Source of the DNA: Rotaria macrura | Lineage: Eukaryota > Rotifera > Eurotatoria > Philodinida > Philodinidae | Length of the DNA: 64,000 nt | Assembly: GCA_900239685.1 (NCBI GenBank) | Contig: OENT01000212.1 | Span: 96,617 to 160,616 of the forward strand | Reading direction: 5' to 3' | Shown: positions 25,945-38,500 of the stretch, piece after piece | Numbering within the stretch: the first letter of the stretch is position 1 | Layout of the letters: every line of letters starts with the position of its first letter | Notes under the pieces: model-generated | The model's database searches: none | What the model was told of the DNA's origin: nothing | Seen by the model: only the letters and a program-made list of their open reading frames with translations | Translations under genes and position numbers: made by a program

Positions 25945-26902
25945 CGTATAGACTAACTTTATGTTGGAAACTATTTCATATTGTGCTATTAAAATTTCTA
26001 GCACTATTCAATAGTGACTGTATAACATAACCATACCAATGTCTTTTTCGTTCTTCATAAAGTATACAAATAGGCCGTTTCAAACTAGCGAACTATTGTA
26101 TCTTACTGTATGATGATGTTCATTTAAAGAGAACTAGGACCATATAGAAAAATTGAGAACGATTTGCATTTCTACCACTTCATTCTCGCGATATCGAAGT
26201 TCTGTTATCGTTTTCAACATAAGATTGTGGTTCGCTCAAGGCAACTAAAGACGACTTTAAACTTTGCACGAACAACATATTTTATAAGATCGGTTTGTTG
26301 GAAATCTTTTAGTTTTACCAATGTTTTCTTCTGGATATATTCAATATTTAAAATACTCGACATTTTTGTATGTAAGCGAATTATGGCTAATCTGAAAGTT
26401 GGCTGAAAACTCAAAGTGAACATGCTATCGATAGAGATTGTGCTCATCTTATAAACTACTCGTTGATATATTTGGGCCAGTCGAATTCTCGACATTTTTA
26501 CTTCTTACCAAGTTGAGAGAAACGATTTTACTCATCTCTATCCACCGCCAGTAAGGAAGTGCTGAAGAAGATAAGGCATGTTCAGCAAAGTAATTATTTT
26601 GAGGACCTTGTTCATGAAGAGTTCAAAGTCAAAACTAGAAAGTTGAATATTTTAAAATGATCTGACAGAAACCACAGTCGTCTGAAGGAAAGACTAATAC
26701 AGCTTCGACATGTCAAGAATGAAGACATAGAAAACCAAAGCTTTTCCTTTAATCACTAATTTTCAGCAAACGAACGTCGTCTCCATTGAAAAGTGCTTTG
26801 ACATCTGGACATGTTCTCTATTCAACGGACGACGATTTCCTGAAAATGAACAATCTTATTCTGTTTTATAAAATCAATCAAATTAATGGCTAATTACCTT
26901 CA

Positions 26903-27397
26903 TCAGGAACCGCTAATAAATACTTTTTTTATGTAATAAAATCGTTGAAATACGTTCTTATCAAATGACAATGTAAGTTCATCTAATTGATGTTCGATCA
27001 AATAAAATAGACTTTGAATAACTGATTCAATTGATCCACATCGAGTGAGAGCAAGTGATTTAAGATTGGGAAAACGAAGAATTTTTATCATCAAACAACC
27101 ACCCATAACAAAAGTCACAGACAATCGAATCTGTTTCATCAAAATGAATAGGTTGAATAGAAGAAGAAAGAGATGATGACTTAAAAATCAACGGAAATAG
27201 CATGGAACAATGTTTGGCATAAGACAAACCACGTGCAATATGAAGACCATACTATTCAATTGATATTATTTTTTCGAAAGAATAGAACAAACAAGAGAAT
27301 TGAAGCGAACATTTAGTGACCATAAAGATGTTAACATATCAAACCATGATAGACAAGAAAAGACATGGAGAAGAACTTCATTAAGTAATTTTTCCAT
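26903..27397 (-). pseudogene. F-box / leucine-rich protein pseudogene
   Basis: Starting at an ATG at 27397 (minus) the frame reads MEKLLNEVLLHVFSCLSWFD followed by MLTSLWSLNVRFNSL, a typical F-box motif (Skp1-binding module of SCF ubiquitin ligases) in the form common in rotifers. The frame stops at 27266. Coding similarity resumes in another frame (GLSYAKHCSMLFPLIFKSSS) and again in a third at 27142-26903 with leucine-rich sequence (FPNLKSLALTRC, HQLDELTLSFD). At least two frame changes and a stop therefore break it. A multi-exon gene is possible, but no good splice sites join the pieces. Confidence 0.65.
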
Positions 27398-27576
27398 TTT
27401 CGTAATCATTTTGTCTAAAAATAGAAGGAAAGGTATGTTAAACGACTTCTTTTTTATAAAATCGATCATTATTGATCAAAAATTATAGCGATTAATCATT
27501 CGGAAAAATCACAAGTGCGATTAAGAAGTGTTTTCATTCCTCCTGCTCTTATCTACATATACAGACATATTTACTT

Positions 27577-27966
27577 GTGTACATGTATATATTCTTTATC
27601 TTTTGTCACGTTGGGAATAAGTCTGATATACGTGACCTATCACTGATCCTCCTGACTACCCTTGAAGTGTCTCGGGTTTGCGACATGCTAAACATCATGA
27701 TCGGCAACTCTCCTTCTCAACTTCAATACTCCTTACATGCATTACAAACGGTACAAGCGAACGGTGCTATCCAGAATGACCCTTATCATCCTAATGCAAC
27801 ATATCTTCCCGTCAACGATCAACAACTGAAGACTTGTTCAACTTCACCACGTCCGACCCAGACTCACACCCATCCGATGGTTTGGTCTTGTCACATTCGC
27901 AAAAGCGATATCTCCGACACGATCTCCAACAACATCGTCAACAACTCGAGCCTGGATACATCTTAA
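27577..27966 (+). other. Open frame of unknown nature
   Basis: A 129-codon frame that is less AT-rich than its surroundings, with Asn/Thr/Ser/Pro-rich sequence and no recognised domain. It ends about 160 nt before a tRNA-like sequence, so it may be part of a retroelement or simply chance. I do not assign a function. Confidence 0.2.
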
Positions 27967-28123
27967 GTCCACTCGTCCATCATTTACCTCGGGCACAATC
28001 GATCCACCAATAACAAGTGATAACAATCAAATGACTCATTCGTTAATGTCAACAAGGCTGAACAATCCACTCTCTGTTAGCGTCAGTGTTGGATCACAAT
28101 AACGCTAAACGATGATTAAGATG

Positions 28124-28197
28124 CGCCTTCTAGTCTAATTGGCATAGGACAACTGCCCGAATAGCAGAAGGTGCGGGTTCGATTCCCGCGAAGGTCA
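28124..28197 (+). tRNA. tRNA-like sequence, apparent anticodon GAA, C33
   Basis: Folds as a cloverleaf: acceptor CGCCTTC/GAAGGTC (one mismatch, one G-T), D-stem GTCT/GGAC, anticodon stem CTGC/GCAG with loop CCGAATA, T-stem GCGGG/CCCGC with loop TTCGATT, and discriminator A. The internal Pol III A box (TAGTCTAATTGG) and B box (GGTTCGATTCC) are intact. Position 33 is C instead of the near-universal T. The mismatch at 1-72 and this C33 suggest a pseudo-tRNA or a tRNA-derived element rather than a working tRNA-Phe. A similar sequence lies at 40610-40684. Confidence 0.6.
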
Positions 28198-28815
28198 CTT
28201 TTTCATCAGTTTCGCTTTCATGATTTTAAAAGATCTAATTAAACAAGATATATCTTCTCTTTTGACTAAGCTTCACTTTTCGATGAAACTGGAGTGCACA
28301 TGAGAAAAAATTTGACGAAACGGGAAAATCAATTAAGCTTTGAACGAAACGGAACCTTATCCCCTGTAGATGAAAAGATGCGAACAGGCATTGTTTTATC
28401 AAAAAGCAACGTCATGATTATCAAAAAAATGTTTTGAACTTGTTGATTAAAATTTGATCACCTTTAAGAATATGTTATGCACAATAAGGTGTATTCTTGG
28501 TTTCTTTAACCTCCTAGATCCCAAGAATTCTCGTGTTCTTTACGAGTTAATAGAAAAATCGAAAAATCACTCTCTAATGCATTCTACGATCGTGAATCAG
28601 CTGTATTCATATATATTTTATCATATATGAAGCGTGGATCGATACAGTCATACTGATGAACATTTCGTTTCATAGCTGTTTATCGATACAACAGAACGAA
28701 AAAAAATTCTTTCGTTCTTCTTGTCTTCAGCCTGAAGACAGCGGTATCCAAGAGGTTAACAAAGATACTTACTCCTAACAATATCTGCTTCATATTGATT
28801 ATATGAACTAGAGTA

Positions 28816-29448
28816 CTAATGCATAAGGTCATGGTTCATTAATACTAAACGACGAAGTTGCGTATGAGCGGAAAATACAACTAGTTCCAAATTTATTTTA
28901 GGCTTAATCGATTGGCAGGATCTCGAAGAGCATTTACAAAGACAACTTTTTACTTCTTGAAGACAATCGACATTTGAACAATGAAATGTAGTTATATAAG
29001 CGAAATTCACATTGAGATGTTGCCATAGTTGTTGGTTTGATGATGGTAACACATAATTCTTGGTAAAATCTCGAAGAAATTACAGAAAAATATTGGTGTG
29101 TAATTTATTTAAATGAAGTTTTTGAACAATATCGCCTATCGTTATTATAGAGTTATTCAATTCACCAAAATATAGACACGATTTGTTAATCATATACGAC
29201 ACTGTATAATAGGATGCGTCGTAGGAATAATTCGAATCGTTTTCATTTGTTAAACCATTATCATTTGTTAAACCATTGTAATTTGTAAAACCATTGTCGT
29301 TTGTTAAACTATCGTCATTTGTTAAATCATTACCATTATTAATTATGTATTCACTTCCAGCATGACTGTTTTCAATAATATAAGATTGTAAAATGAAGGA
29401 GCAAAGAAGAATAAAAATACAAGAAATAAGTCTTTTAAAATGCTTCAT
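28816..29448 (-). pseudogene. Secreted Asn/Thr-repeat, Cys-rich protein frame with one stop
   Basis: One frame of 211 codons runs from ATG 29448 to a stop at 28816, broken only by a TAA at 29080-29082. The start is a strong signal peptide (LISCIFILLCSFIL). Next come imperfect repeats of LTNDNG about residues 40-66, then an unremarkable middle part. After the stop codon comes a Cys-rich part (CSNVDCLQEVKSCLCKCSS). I recognise no family. The open frame on both sides of the stop argues for a recently disabled gene, a stop-codon polymorphism or a sequencing error. No intron with good GT-AG sites removes the stop. Confidence 0.5.
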
Positions 29449-29908
29449 ATTGATGATGGAAAAAATAAGAAATAGAGTTAATGAATTTTCGAATGAAATC
29501 CAATACCTGTTGAAGAAAATTCTTCAGAAAGCTTCAGTGATAAAAAACGTGTCTCATATCCAGAAGAGAGAAACTGTAATTGCACATATCGAATAATCCT
29601 CGATATTCGCTTGTTAAAATATAGCCGAAAACCAAAGATTTAATAAGAAAATAGGAAAAAATTGATAAGGCATTCGACTTTAAACAACTTATTCGCATTA
29701 CAATCTATTTCCTTCTCGTATGATGCGAACAGTGAAACTTGCAGCAGATACGGAAAAGCTCAATGCGATTAGGCTAAACTTATTTTCCGACCGATAAGCT
29801 GTATAGTACTTCATTAGAAATCATGCTAATTGTGAGAATTATGAAATCCTAAGAAACATGTGTCTTCTTTCTACAAACTTATGTGTTATGAATCAAAGTC
29901 GATGAAGT

Positions 29909-30105
29909 CTAAATAGACATACGCATATCAGACATTGAAATGTTCATTTGGCTTTGTTGTGATAAAACAGGTGGATATATACGAATTCTTTCATGACGTT
30001 CATGTTGACGTGCAGCATTTTGTCCTCTTTCTAGAGAAGACGATATGATTATTGTAGAAAAATCAATACTACGCGTACTGTGCCATTTCTTAGCTTCAAG
30101 GAATT
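29909..30105 (-). CDS. Possible 3'-terminal exon, unknown protein
   Basis: About 65 codons of clean frame on the minus strand ending in TAG (29909-29911). The sequence is hydrophilic (SSSLERGQNAARQHERHERI, then PPVLSQQSQ and a Met/Ser-rich end). It looks like the tail of a protein whose upstream exons I could not identify. The upstream boundary is uncertain. Confidence 0.3.
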
Positions 30106-31204
30106 ATTGAAAGGACGATGAATTATTAGTTGTTATAGATTTCAAGAAAACAGAAAATCTAAAAAATCGTTTCCCCTCTTTACAAATATGACTCTTCTTC
30201 TATATTCATAATAGATACAAATATATTTTCGCATAAATTTTTAGGCAATAAGAAACATAAAAACATTTGTTTCACAATAATAGCTTCAAGATTTTATATT
30301 AGAAATCGATAGTTTTGAAATGTTGCTCATAAGTATATCACACTACACAGTCAGAAATTTCTCATTAACGATTGGATTATTGTGCAACAAAATCAAGATT
30401 TGAAATAAATACACTTGTATTCAGCTTACTTTGGCAAATCCGAAGAATAAATAATCAGAATTAATTTAAGCTTAATTAAAACTTTTCCTTGTGATTCAAA
30501 ATTCTAAGAAACAGAGCACATCTAATTCAGTTACAATTACTCTTTCAGTGTATGAAAAAGCTATTTGATTACCATGAAAACTTCACGAAAATTTTGAAGT
30601 AATTCTGCTGTTCTGTGTAAGAACAAAACAGTTTTCTGCGTTCAAAAAATTTCGCTTTAATCCCTTCATTGGGAAGTTTGTTAAATGACCATTCAAACAG
30701 ATTTGCTCGCGTTTATATATCCTATGCAGCCTTTGTCTGATTACAAATCCTCCGCATTGGAGAGCTATTAACGCTACGCGGGGCGCACACAAAGAATATG
30801 CAGCACGTGTTCGGTCTGTGTACTACACATGGACTGTGGTGTTCCAATGTGCCGCACGCGTACCGAGACCGTTCATTTCGACATGGCAAGATTGTCTCAT
30901 TTCTTTAAAACACCCATGTAACCAGTTTTTGATTTTCGACGCGTCTCCGAGAGTTTCGGATTAATATCACTGAACGCGTCAGGATTCGTCCAAAATGCAA
31001 CATTTTCGAAGGTGCTAACGCGTTTGAAAGATTGAATGCGCGTCTAAACACATATATACTGACGCGTTCCAACGCATTTAGTACTTTGCAAAAAATTAAA
31101 AAAGAACAGCTAACACCATGAGATAGGATCGAACTAACATGATATGGCGAACCATGATATAGCATTCAAACACTTTGAGCAACAGACTGGAAATTGTTTT
31201 TAGC

Positions 31205-31285
31205 AACAGCTTGAACTAAGATTCGAACCCATGATCCATCGATTACAAACCAGACATAACATCCATTGAACCATAAATCAATCGA
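31205..31285 (-). repeat. tRNA-related sequence (degenerate)
   Basis: On the minus strand TGGTTCAATGG (A box, about 31273-31263) is followed about 35 nt later by GGGTTCGAATC (B box, about 31230-31220). The stems are poor, so this is a tRNA-derived element or pseudo-tRNA rather than a working gene. A comparable sequence lies at 46405-46470. Confidence 0.45.
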
Positions 31286-32351
31286 TAATGATATTATGCT
31301 CATGAATTACATGAATGAGTGTTTCTACAAGATTTCTCGCATGCAAAAGTCGGTTACTAGATTATTTTTATTTTGTAAAATTAATGTAAATGAAAAGCTT
31401 ATATAATTGGTATCACGAAAGAGCTACATCTGATTTTTTTTAAAACTAAGAAAAACAAATTTAATTCCTTACTGCTCAAAAAGTAAATAAATTTTATTGA
31501 AAAATGAACTCTTTGTGCGATAGGTGAATAGAAAATTAGACGGTGTAGAATTACTTATTATGCCTTTTCTCCTACCTAATAATAGAAGAATATACGATTG
31601 CGATTCCGAATAAATTTTTTCTGTGGAAAGTGTAAAAGGAAACTCTTGTCGCTACGTTTTTTAACTACATATTTTTAGTTTTACAAGAAATTCGCNAAAT
31701 GCTTTCTTCTTAATTTTCTTTTCTTCAAAAAGAAAAATACTAATCATTTTTTCGTAGAGAATAAAAGAAACATTCATTTTCATTTTCAAAACTGAGCGAT
31801 AATACAGGATGCTGAGTCATTCTTCGAATCTGAATAGCATATCTATCACAACAGATCATGTAGGACTCCTGTTTACATGTATATCCAAGATATAATTTAC
31901 CTTGTTGATTAATAATGCGTAACTCCAATGACTGCTATTTTGATGAAACACCCATCTCCTTCCTAACACCTTATGCATTCTGAAATACATTGTGGAATTT
32001 TTATTAAGTCAATATAGGTACTCAGCGTGGTAGATTTCATTGTTTTCACCAATAGAAGCGCTTTCACTCGAAGATGACTATACATTTTTAATCCTGATAC
32101 AATGTTCAGAATATAATGCGACATAAGTGTATGCAAACCGATTCGTACATGAGTTATTGAGACGCATCTGAGCGCGTTCGGGATTTCCGTCCCGTATCAA
32201 TAACTATTGCTTTTCGAGAACGTTTACAAACGAGTTACAAACTAGCATTTAAACGCGTGTATACAAATTTATTTTGATTAGTAGTTATGAACGACCAAAA
32301 TCGTTCTGAACGCGTTTAGACGACAGGTGCTGGATGCGTTTAGCAGTGTTG

Positions 32352-33770
32352 TCAGAATCCTGCCCCATAGAAACGCGCCAGAATGTCGCTGTTTGCAACA
32401 ATAACGCATCTATCCGCGTCGAAAATGCGTTTTTCGATTACATGGGCATTTGTGCAAGACTTTAATAGCAGAGTCTGTAATATGATTCTCATCTTTAAAA
32501 TGAAGGAATTTTCTTCGGAACTCTTCTCTTTGGACAGCAAGATCATTATGAGCTTCCTTTTTCTTCTGTAGTGACTTTGGAATAAGTTGTCAACGATCAT
32601 CTTCCTCTCTTAAGCATCCTTCAGAATCATTAATGTCACTATCAAATGGCACTTCCTGTATTTTTCTCTTCGTTCCTCGTGTCGAATAGACAGGTCCTAT
32701 GAGAGCATCTAGATCAATAATTCCGTCATCTTGTTAAGATGAAACTCGATTATCAGCGTCGATAGTGTAGGTAAAAAATTTTAATTGAGCACCTCCTGTT
32801 TTCGTCTTTCTAAAATGGCTGTCTTCAATGTCTCTTCTGCATTCACTGTATTCACTATGAGTTGATGTTCTCAATAATAACTCTCGATAATGAAAATGAT
32901 TTCATTTATATCAATATGTTCACTAAGATCAAAATATTCAAGAGCTCGAATAGCAAACGATTCACTACATGCCACATAAATACATCCAATTCCAGGATGA
33001 ATGGTAACAACATTTTTATCTCGAATAATTAATATTAGATCAGTAGAAATAACACTTGAATACGAATCAAAATTCAAAAATGAGAAATAATGAGTTATTT
33101 TAATGGACTCGACAGCATTCGAATAAAAAGTAAAACTATTTGTCTCGATTAAAATGTTGTTAATTGAGATGTGTTTCTTTTCAGCATTTCATTTCGCTTT
33201 ACGAAAAAAACAACTGATTTGACTACAAAGTTGACAAAGTAGCTCGGGGAAGTTAACATAGAATTTGACAGAGGAATTAAAGCAACGACAAGAAATATCA
33301 TCAATGAGATCAAATAGCTTTTTCGATTTCAAGGAACGCGACAAGAATTCTGAAAAAACACCGCTTAAATTTAAAAAAATTGTTTGAATTAATTGACCTT
33401 TCTTATTTATTTATTCACAGATCAATCGAGCAGACTCTTTTGAATAATATGTCGAATCAGATGAATTCATAACACTCTCGGCATCAAGCTGTTCCACATC
33501 ATCGCTAGAATCTGATGTCAAAATATGAGGATGGTTGTTATTAATTAGAGCTAACGGTACATACACTATAAAAGAATTACCATCAGTCTTTTTTTATGCG
33601 GAGCTCGAGATACTGCATTTTTACATGAATTTCTTATAAGAGATTCACTAACAATTTTATTTTCTTGGATTAGATATTGCAACACTTTTTCTTTCATCTA
33701 CTTTAGTAAAAGCTCAGAATCTAATGATGCCCGTCCAGGAGTTGCAATGGAAATTTTCAATGACTTTTCA
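32352..33770 (-). pseudogene. Degenerate multi-part coding region, unknown family
   Basis: Minus-strand coding-like segments in the same order but broken by stops and frame changes. They are SDSSDDVEQLDAESVMNSSD at about 33530-33420, then SLKSKKLFDLIDDISCRCF at about 33330 running on past one TGA to a 68-codon segment ending at 32871 (DKNVVTIHPGIGCIYVACSE), then a basic segment near 32560-32690 (RGTKRKIQEV, QREEFRRKFLHFKDEN). The codon pattern is clearly protein-like. I do not recognise the family. It may be an inactivated gene or a transposon-derived frame. Confidence 0.4.
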
Positions 33771-34409
33771 GTCGTGTCTAATGATTGATAAAGAAAAAAA
33801 TCAATTACAATATACGACAAAAGCATAACCGCTAAGTATTCAAAGTTCTATGTTTCACGAGTTAAAATGTAAGAGCTCGCATTCATTTTGACTTAAAGTG
33901 AAGAAGCAGTAAAACAAAAATCTTGATACATCTAAACATGGATCAATTATTGAATTTGAATGATTTAATAAAGAAATGAATGCCTATAAAAACACTTGCT
34001 CTTGATAAAACTGTTTTTTATTTGATGTAGTTATTTATTACAATGCATATTTATTCATCTTAAAATTTTTCGAAGAAGATCAATCTCATTATTCGAAAAT
34101 GTTACAAAGATTAATATATTTCAAAAACAAAAGACAAGAAGAGAGTCCTTATATGAATAATTTCGTGAATTGTCACAAGGTGATTAACACTTGCTTTTAA
34201 ATATGTCGGAAAAGAAAAATCGATATTATCTGTGTACAAACTGATGTGCTCGAGACAAATAAGTGACGACTGCGAAGTTTACTTTTGCTGTGAAGAATGA
34301 ATCCTTCGGTCTAATTACTCATGAATGATACGGATCAGTGGATACTCCTTTGTTAACATCATCATACGCAAAAGGCCTCAATGAACTGTAATGAAGGAGC
34401 CAAAGAAGG

Positions 34410-34416
34410 TATATAG
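34410..34416 (+). promoter_or_regulatory. Candidate TATA box of ice-binding gene copy 2
   Basis: GGTATATAGATAG about 90 nt upstream of the ATG at 34506, identical to the inverted copy. Confidence 0.45.
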
Positions 34417-34505
34417 ATAGCTACCGATGCTCGTTCTTACATTCAAAAGGTATAATTTCCTCTCACAGTGCATTTTCATCATTCACTTATTCATTCGCTA
34501 GTCAA

Positions 34506-35306
34506 ATGCATCGTTTACACAAGGCATTACCAAGTACACTTTTTAGTGTTCTACTATCTTTGGGTCTTACTGCGTGTAACTCAACACTTTGTCCAACTCT
34601 CAAGAGTGCAGCCAGCTTCACTGTGATCGCTGCCAGCGAGGTGACCAGCTCTGGGTTCACTGTTATCAATGGAAACGTAGCCATATATCCGGGCTCCTCC
34701 TTGAGTGGCTTCAACCAACCAGGTGTGATCACTGGTCAGACTCAGCTTGGGACCTCTATCGCTGCACAAGCTGAAAATGACTTGAGCTCAGCGTACAAAC
34801 AGTTAATGGATGTACCGTACACTGCGGATATGACGGGTGTGGATCTGATGGGCCAGACACTCGGACCAGGCGTTTACAAGTTCAATTCAACGATTGGATT
34901 CACTGAATCGGGTATTTTGACACTCAGTGGAAGTGGCGTCTATATATTTCAGGCTGGTAGCTCGATCACGACCGGGCTCGATACTAAAATGTTGCTGAAA
35001 AACGGCGCTACAGCCGGTTGCGTCTACTGGCAAGTTGGCTCCAGTGTGACACTCGGTGCCAATAGCCAGTTCCTTGGAAACATCCTCGCATACGCTTCCG
35101 TCACGTTTGGGGATAATGTCGCGTATATCGGTTCCGTGTATGCACTAACAGCAGTCATCACATTTAATGCTGATACGGTCACTGGTCAAAATAGCTGCGA
35201 TCAATGTGATACTGTTTCTCAAGCATTCAAAGGTGTCGCGGATGGTATCATGAACCAAAACTTTCGGATATTTATACCGGCAATCGTTTTATTGTCTTTG
35301 TTTTGA
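34506..35306 (+). CDS. DUF3494-type ice-binding protein, copy 2
   Basis: Intronless 266-codon paralog of the gene at 19682-20482, in inverted orientation. By eye about 34 of 266 residues differ, mostly conservative, with no frameshift or stop in either copy. Differences cluster in the signal peptide, the first third (around residues 37-71) and near the C-terminal anchor. The core SGSGVYIFQAGSSITTG and LGANSQFLGNILAYASVTFG blocks are identical. Signal peptide (1-24), DUF3494 domain (about 28-232) and hydrophobic tail (about 249-266) are all kept. The start is the ATG shared by both copies. Conservation of an open frame despite this divergence suggests purifying selection on both copies. Extracellular ice or surface binding is inferred from the family. 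Confidence 0.93.
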   Translation: MHRLHKALPSTLFSVLLSLGLTACNSTLCPTLKSAASFTVIAASEVTSSGFTVINGNVAIYPGSSLSGFNQPGVITGQTQLGTSIAAQAENDLSSAYKQLMDVPYTADMTGVDLMGQTLGPGVYKFNSTIGFTESGILTLSGSGVYIFQAGSSITTGLDTKMLLKNGATAGCVYWQVGSSVTLGANSQFLGNILAYASVTFGDNVAYIGSVYALTAVITFNADTVTGQNSCDQCDTVSQAFKGVADGIMNQNFRIFIPAIVLLSLF

Positions 35307-35307
35307 A

Positions 35308-35313
35308 AATAAA
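35308..35313 (+). terminator. AATAAA polyadenylation signal
   Basis: AATAAA beginning one base after the TGA of ice-binding gene copy 2, as in the inverted copy. Confidence 0.6.
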
Positions 35314-35515
35314 GAAATTAGTTAGATTACTTCCATAAATACCTTATTTCAATAGTTGTTCTTCTTAGATTTCGAGGACACTCGGATGCACTGCAATGGA
35401 GTCTCTATAGCTCAGCGTTCTCTGGGGTGGTTGGAGAGCCGTGATACTTAATGACCAAAGAACTAATCCTATACAACCGAAGCACTCTCTCTTGATGAAA
35501 TCAGGAGTAAGAGTA

Positions 35516-38500
35516 TACATTGATCGAATTGGCGCACACAAGAAGCGAGCGAGAGCAATGAACTTGATAGGAAGGGAAGAGAGGAACATGTGCATAAGCA
35601 AGAGACTGCCAGAAGCAGAGAGTGAATGAAAGAGAAACGCTTATACAAATATTGACCAAGTTTTTCGTTGATATTCATAGAATGACGAAGGTAACCGTGC
35701 ATAATGCCGTTACTCGACTTCTTCTCACACACGTTTGTGCCGGATGAAATTCTACCATTGGATAACTGTAACGGTTATCTTTCTAAGTATAGGTTTGTTC
35801 GCAGATAACGACGTTAAATGATCGTATCTGTGAAGTTTTCAGAAACGTCCGGTGGATGCATCTGGTATCAATTGTTGGCTCCATTGCGCCTGATCTTGTG
35901 CGCTATGAAACGGTAGTGTTATACGGTTGCGATTCTCCGCATGAGTGTAGAGTGGTGATCATTTGACAAGGGTGTAAGTATGGGTGGAGTGGTGTGGTAT
36001 TTTCTCCTCCCACATCTTCCTCAGACACAGACTCATGACCACACGGATTTTGCTAAGGCATGCTGGTTGCACCAGAAACGCTATAGATGAAAAAGTTATA
36101 GACCATGCCTAGATCTCCTGAACAGTTACTGGAACGATCTCACTGTATTTAGATCCTTGTTGTCGTTCATGTTCTGAGAAAGAGGTTCCTTCTCATGTTT
36201 ACACAATCATCATTTGGCTCGTGAAACTTAACAGATAACATATATAGGAGATTTTATCAGTCTGCTTGCTAGGGGATCGTCTGGTGGATAAACGCCCACC
36301 ACTATCTATTCACTCAATGATTAAAGCCCTCTCTTGTTCGATGAACTTGATAGGGGAGTAAATGAAAAACGTAACAATGAGTCGTATTGACGCAAGAAAG
36401 TCAGCAAAACGTGAGAGATCATTCTACCGAACAGCAATTAAGAACTTATACTCTCTCTTAAAGAAAGGTGTCATATGAAACCATTTATGGTTCTAGCGAA
36501 GATACTGAACCTTTTAAGGTTGTATTCATTTATCAGCAAACCATCGCGGGTTCTAGTTATTTTAAAGAACCACAGTCAAATTATATATGGTTGCAGATAT
36601 TTAAAAGAGTTCTATCATGCACCCTGTACTTTACATCTGAACTTATTTTCCAAAGATGGTTCTGGCGCAAGTGCCTTGAACCGATATGAGTTATTTTTGA
36701 ACGCGAGTCAACTATCTTAAACCTGGGGTAGATTTGGTTCTTAAAAAATAGTAATAAAAGCAAACGGCAGGCGCCACTGAAGTCGTTAATAATGACAGTT
36801 AGCTATGAAGGCAACAGTGATGCACATTATTTGGGTCGTTGATATCCACCGCCACTGGCCAGTGCACATTGGTTATCCCTCACATTATGGGTGCAGCGTA
36901 TGGGTTGTGGGTGTCCTATGAAAGAAAAGGTTCCACACTGAACTTAATTCGCAACGAGAGCGAAACCATCTTACACGTTTCGTATTGATCTAAGATGCTT
37001 TAAAAGGCTTATAAAGAGTCTAGGATACGTTTTTTACAGTCCCAATAAAAATCTGTGACACTTTTAAAAAATTTCAGACTTCGCTGCAATTCTCGAAGCC
37101 ATTTTTAAGTTTCGCAGTATGCACAAAACTAATTTTAGGGTTCCCACCACTTAGGAGTGGGAAGTTACCCTTCCCGACCCGTTACCGTTAAGTTACCAAG
37201 TAACAGTAACTTCCCTACCCTAGTGGTGTTCGGCATGGGTATGGGTGTCTTCTGGTATACTCCGTCACATCCTCACATCCTGACACTCACACCCTCAAAA
37301 TGATAGATCGTCTAAGAATTTGTCGATATGTTGTACTTGCCTGTCTTCATGATCATCGTTAACATCATTGCGATTTTGTTGACTAAAAATGTAAAAAAAG
37401 GTAACCACGTTTAAGTGTAAAGAATGAAAATTACTACCAATCTATAGCACTCTTTTTCAAAAAGTGATGTTTCAAAAGCTTATTTCGAGAAAACTCACTA
37501 TTCATCATGAAATATTAACGTTGAGCCTGAAAAACGTCAAATAACCTGTCTACAAATTCGAATACAAAGTTTTAATCGTTTGGATTGGATTATTTGTAGA
37601 AAAAAGATTGCAACGAAATGATTTTTCAATGATCATAGTTTAATATGATGGATTATATGAATGCTTGCGTATAAATATTCAAAAAGTATTAGGAATGAAA
37701 TATATTTTCATAGTGAAAATCTCATCAACAGAAGCAAAGGGTTATTATAAGTGGTCAGTTCGATCCTTTCGAGAAATTAATTTCATTTTGTGCAAAAAAC
37801 GTTTAGACGATGTTTCAAAAAAGATCTCAAAGAATACACGATATTTATATTGTAATTAGACCATTTGAATTAATCGACAATAACTATACATATTATATTC
37901 GACCTTTGCTACTAATTGGATCTATCAGAGTATCGTTGTATTGATCGATAACGCAATTATTAATATATTTTAGTAAAGACTTTTTGAACTGCAAACTGAA
38001 CTGCAAACATCGAAGAAGAATATTGATTACTAGCAATCGTCTTAGGAATATTGCATCTGAGACACGATAGTTCAGTTGTGTCTGAATCATTTTATTAGCT
38101 TCGATGATAAAAAATACGTTGGATAAAAATAAAACCAAATTATGAATAAATACTTGAAGATCAACTAGGTTTATGTGAATAGTAAAATGTTTTTAAAATT
38201 CTGAAAATCGATCATATGTAAAAAGTAGTGTCATTAGTAAGTAATACTTATATCCCAGCACAAATACTCCAGAAAAGTGCATAGTTTATATGAAAAACAT
38301 GTAAATATCACTTTGGCAAGGTTAATATGATTTATTCTTAAACAAACTAGTTTATCTCAAAAAGACTTATGGAATTTTAGTCGAGAAGATTCAATTTTAT
38401 GACTCAAAGTAATCTTCCGATCTTAGAAAGTACCGACGGATTCCCTTGATGTTTTCCATTTTTTTCTACCATTGGTTTTTGAACCCTAGCCCATTGGGAA

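Larger units (their letters stand above)
33917..35515. repeat. Right arm of inverted duplication carrying ice-binding gene
   Basis: Inverted partner of 19472-21073, uninterrupted. The equivalent of the left-arm insertion point is at 33916/33917, and about 50 further bases (33867-33916) pair with 23582-23632. Outer end of similarity is near 35515. Confidence 0.93.

Noticed and set aside
36468-36763. Overlapping frames on both strands near 36.5 kb
   Set aside because: Short, mutually overlapping, no domains or splice context; likely chance.
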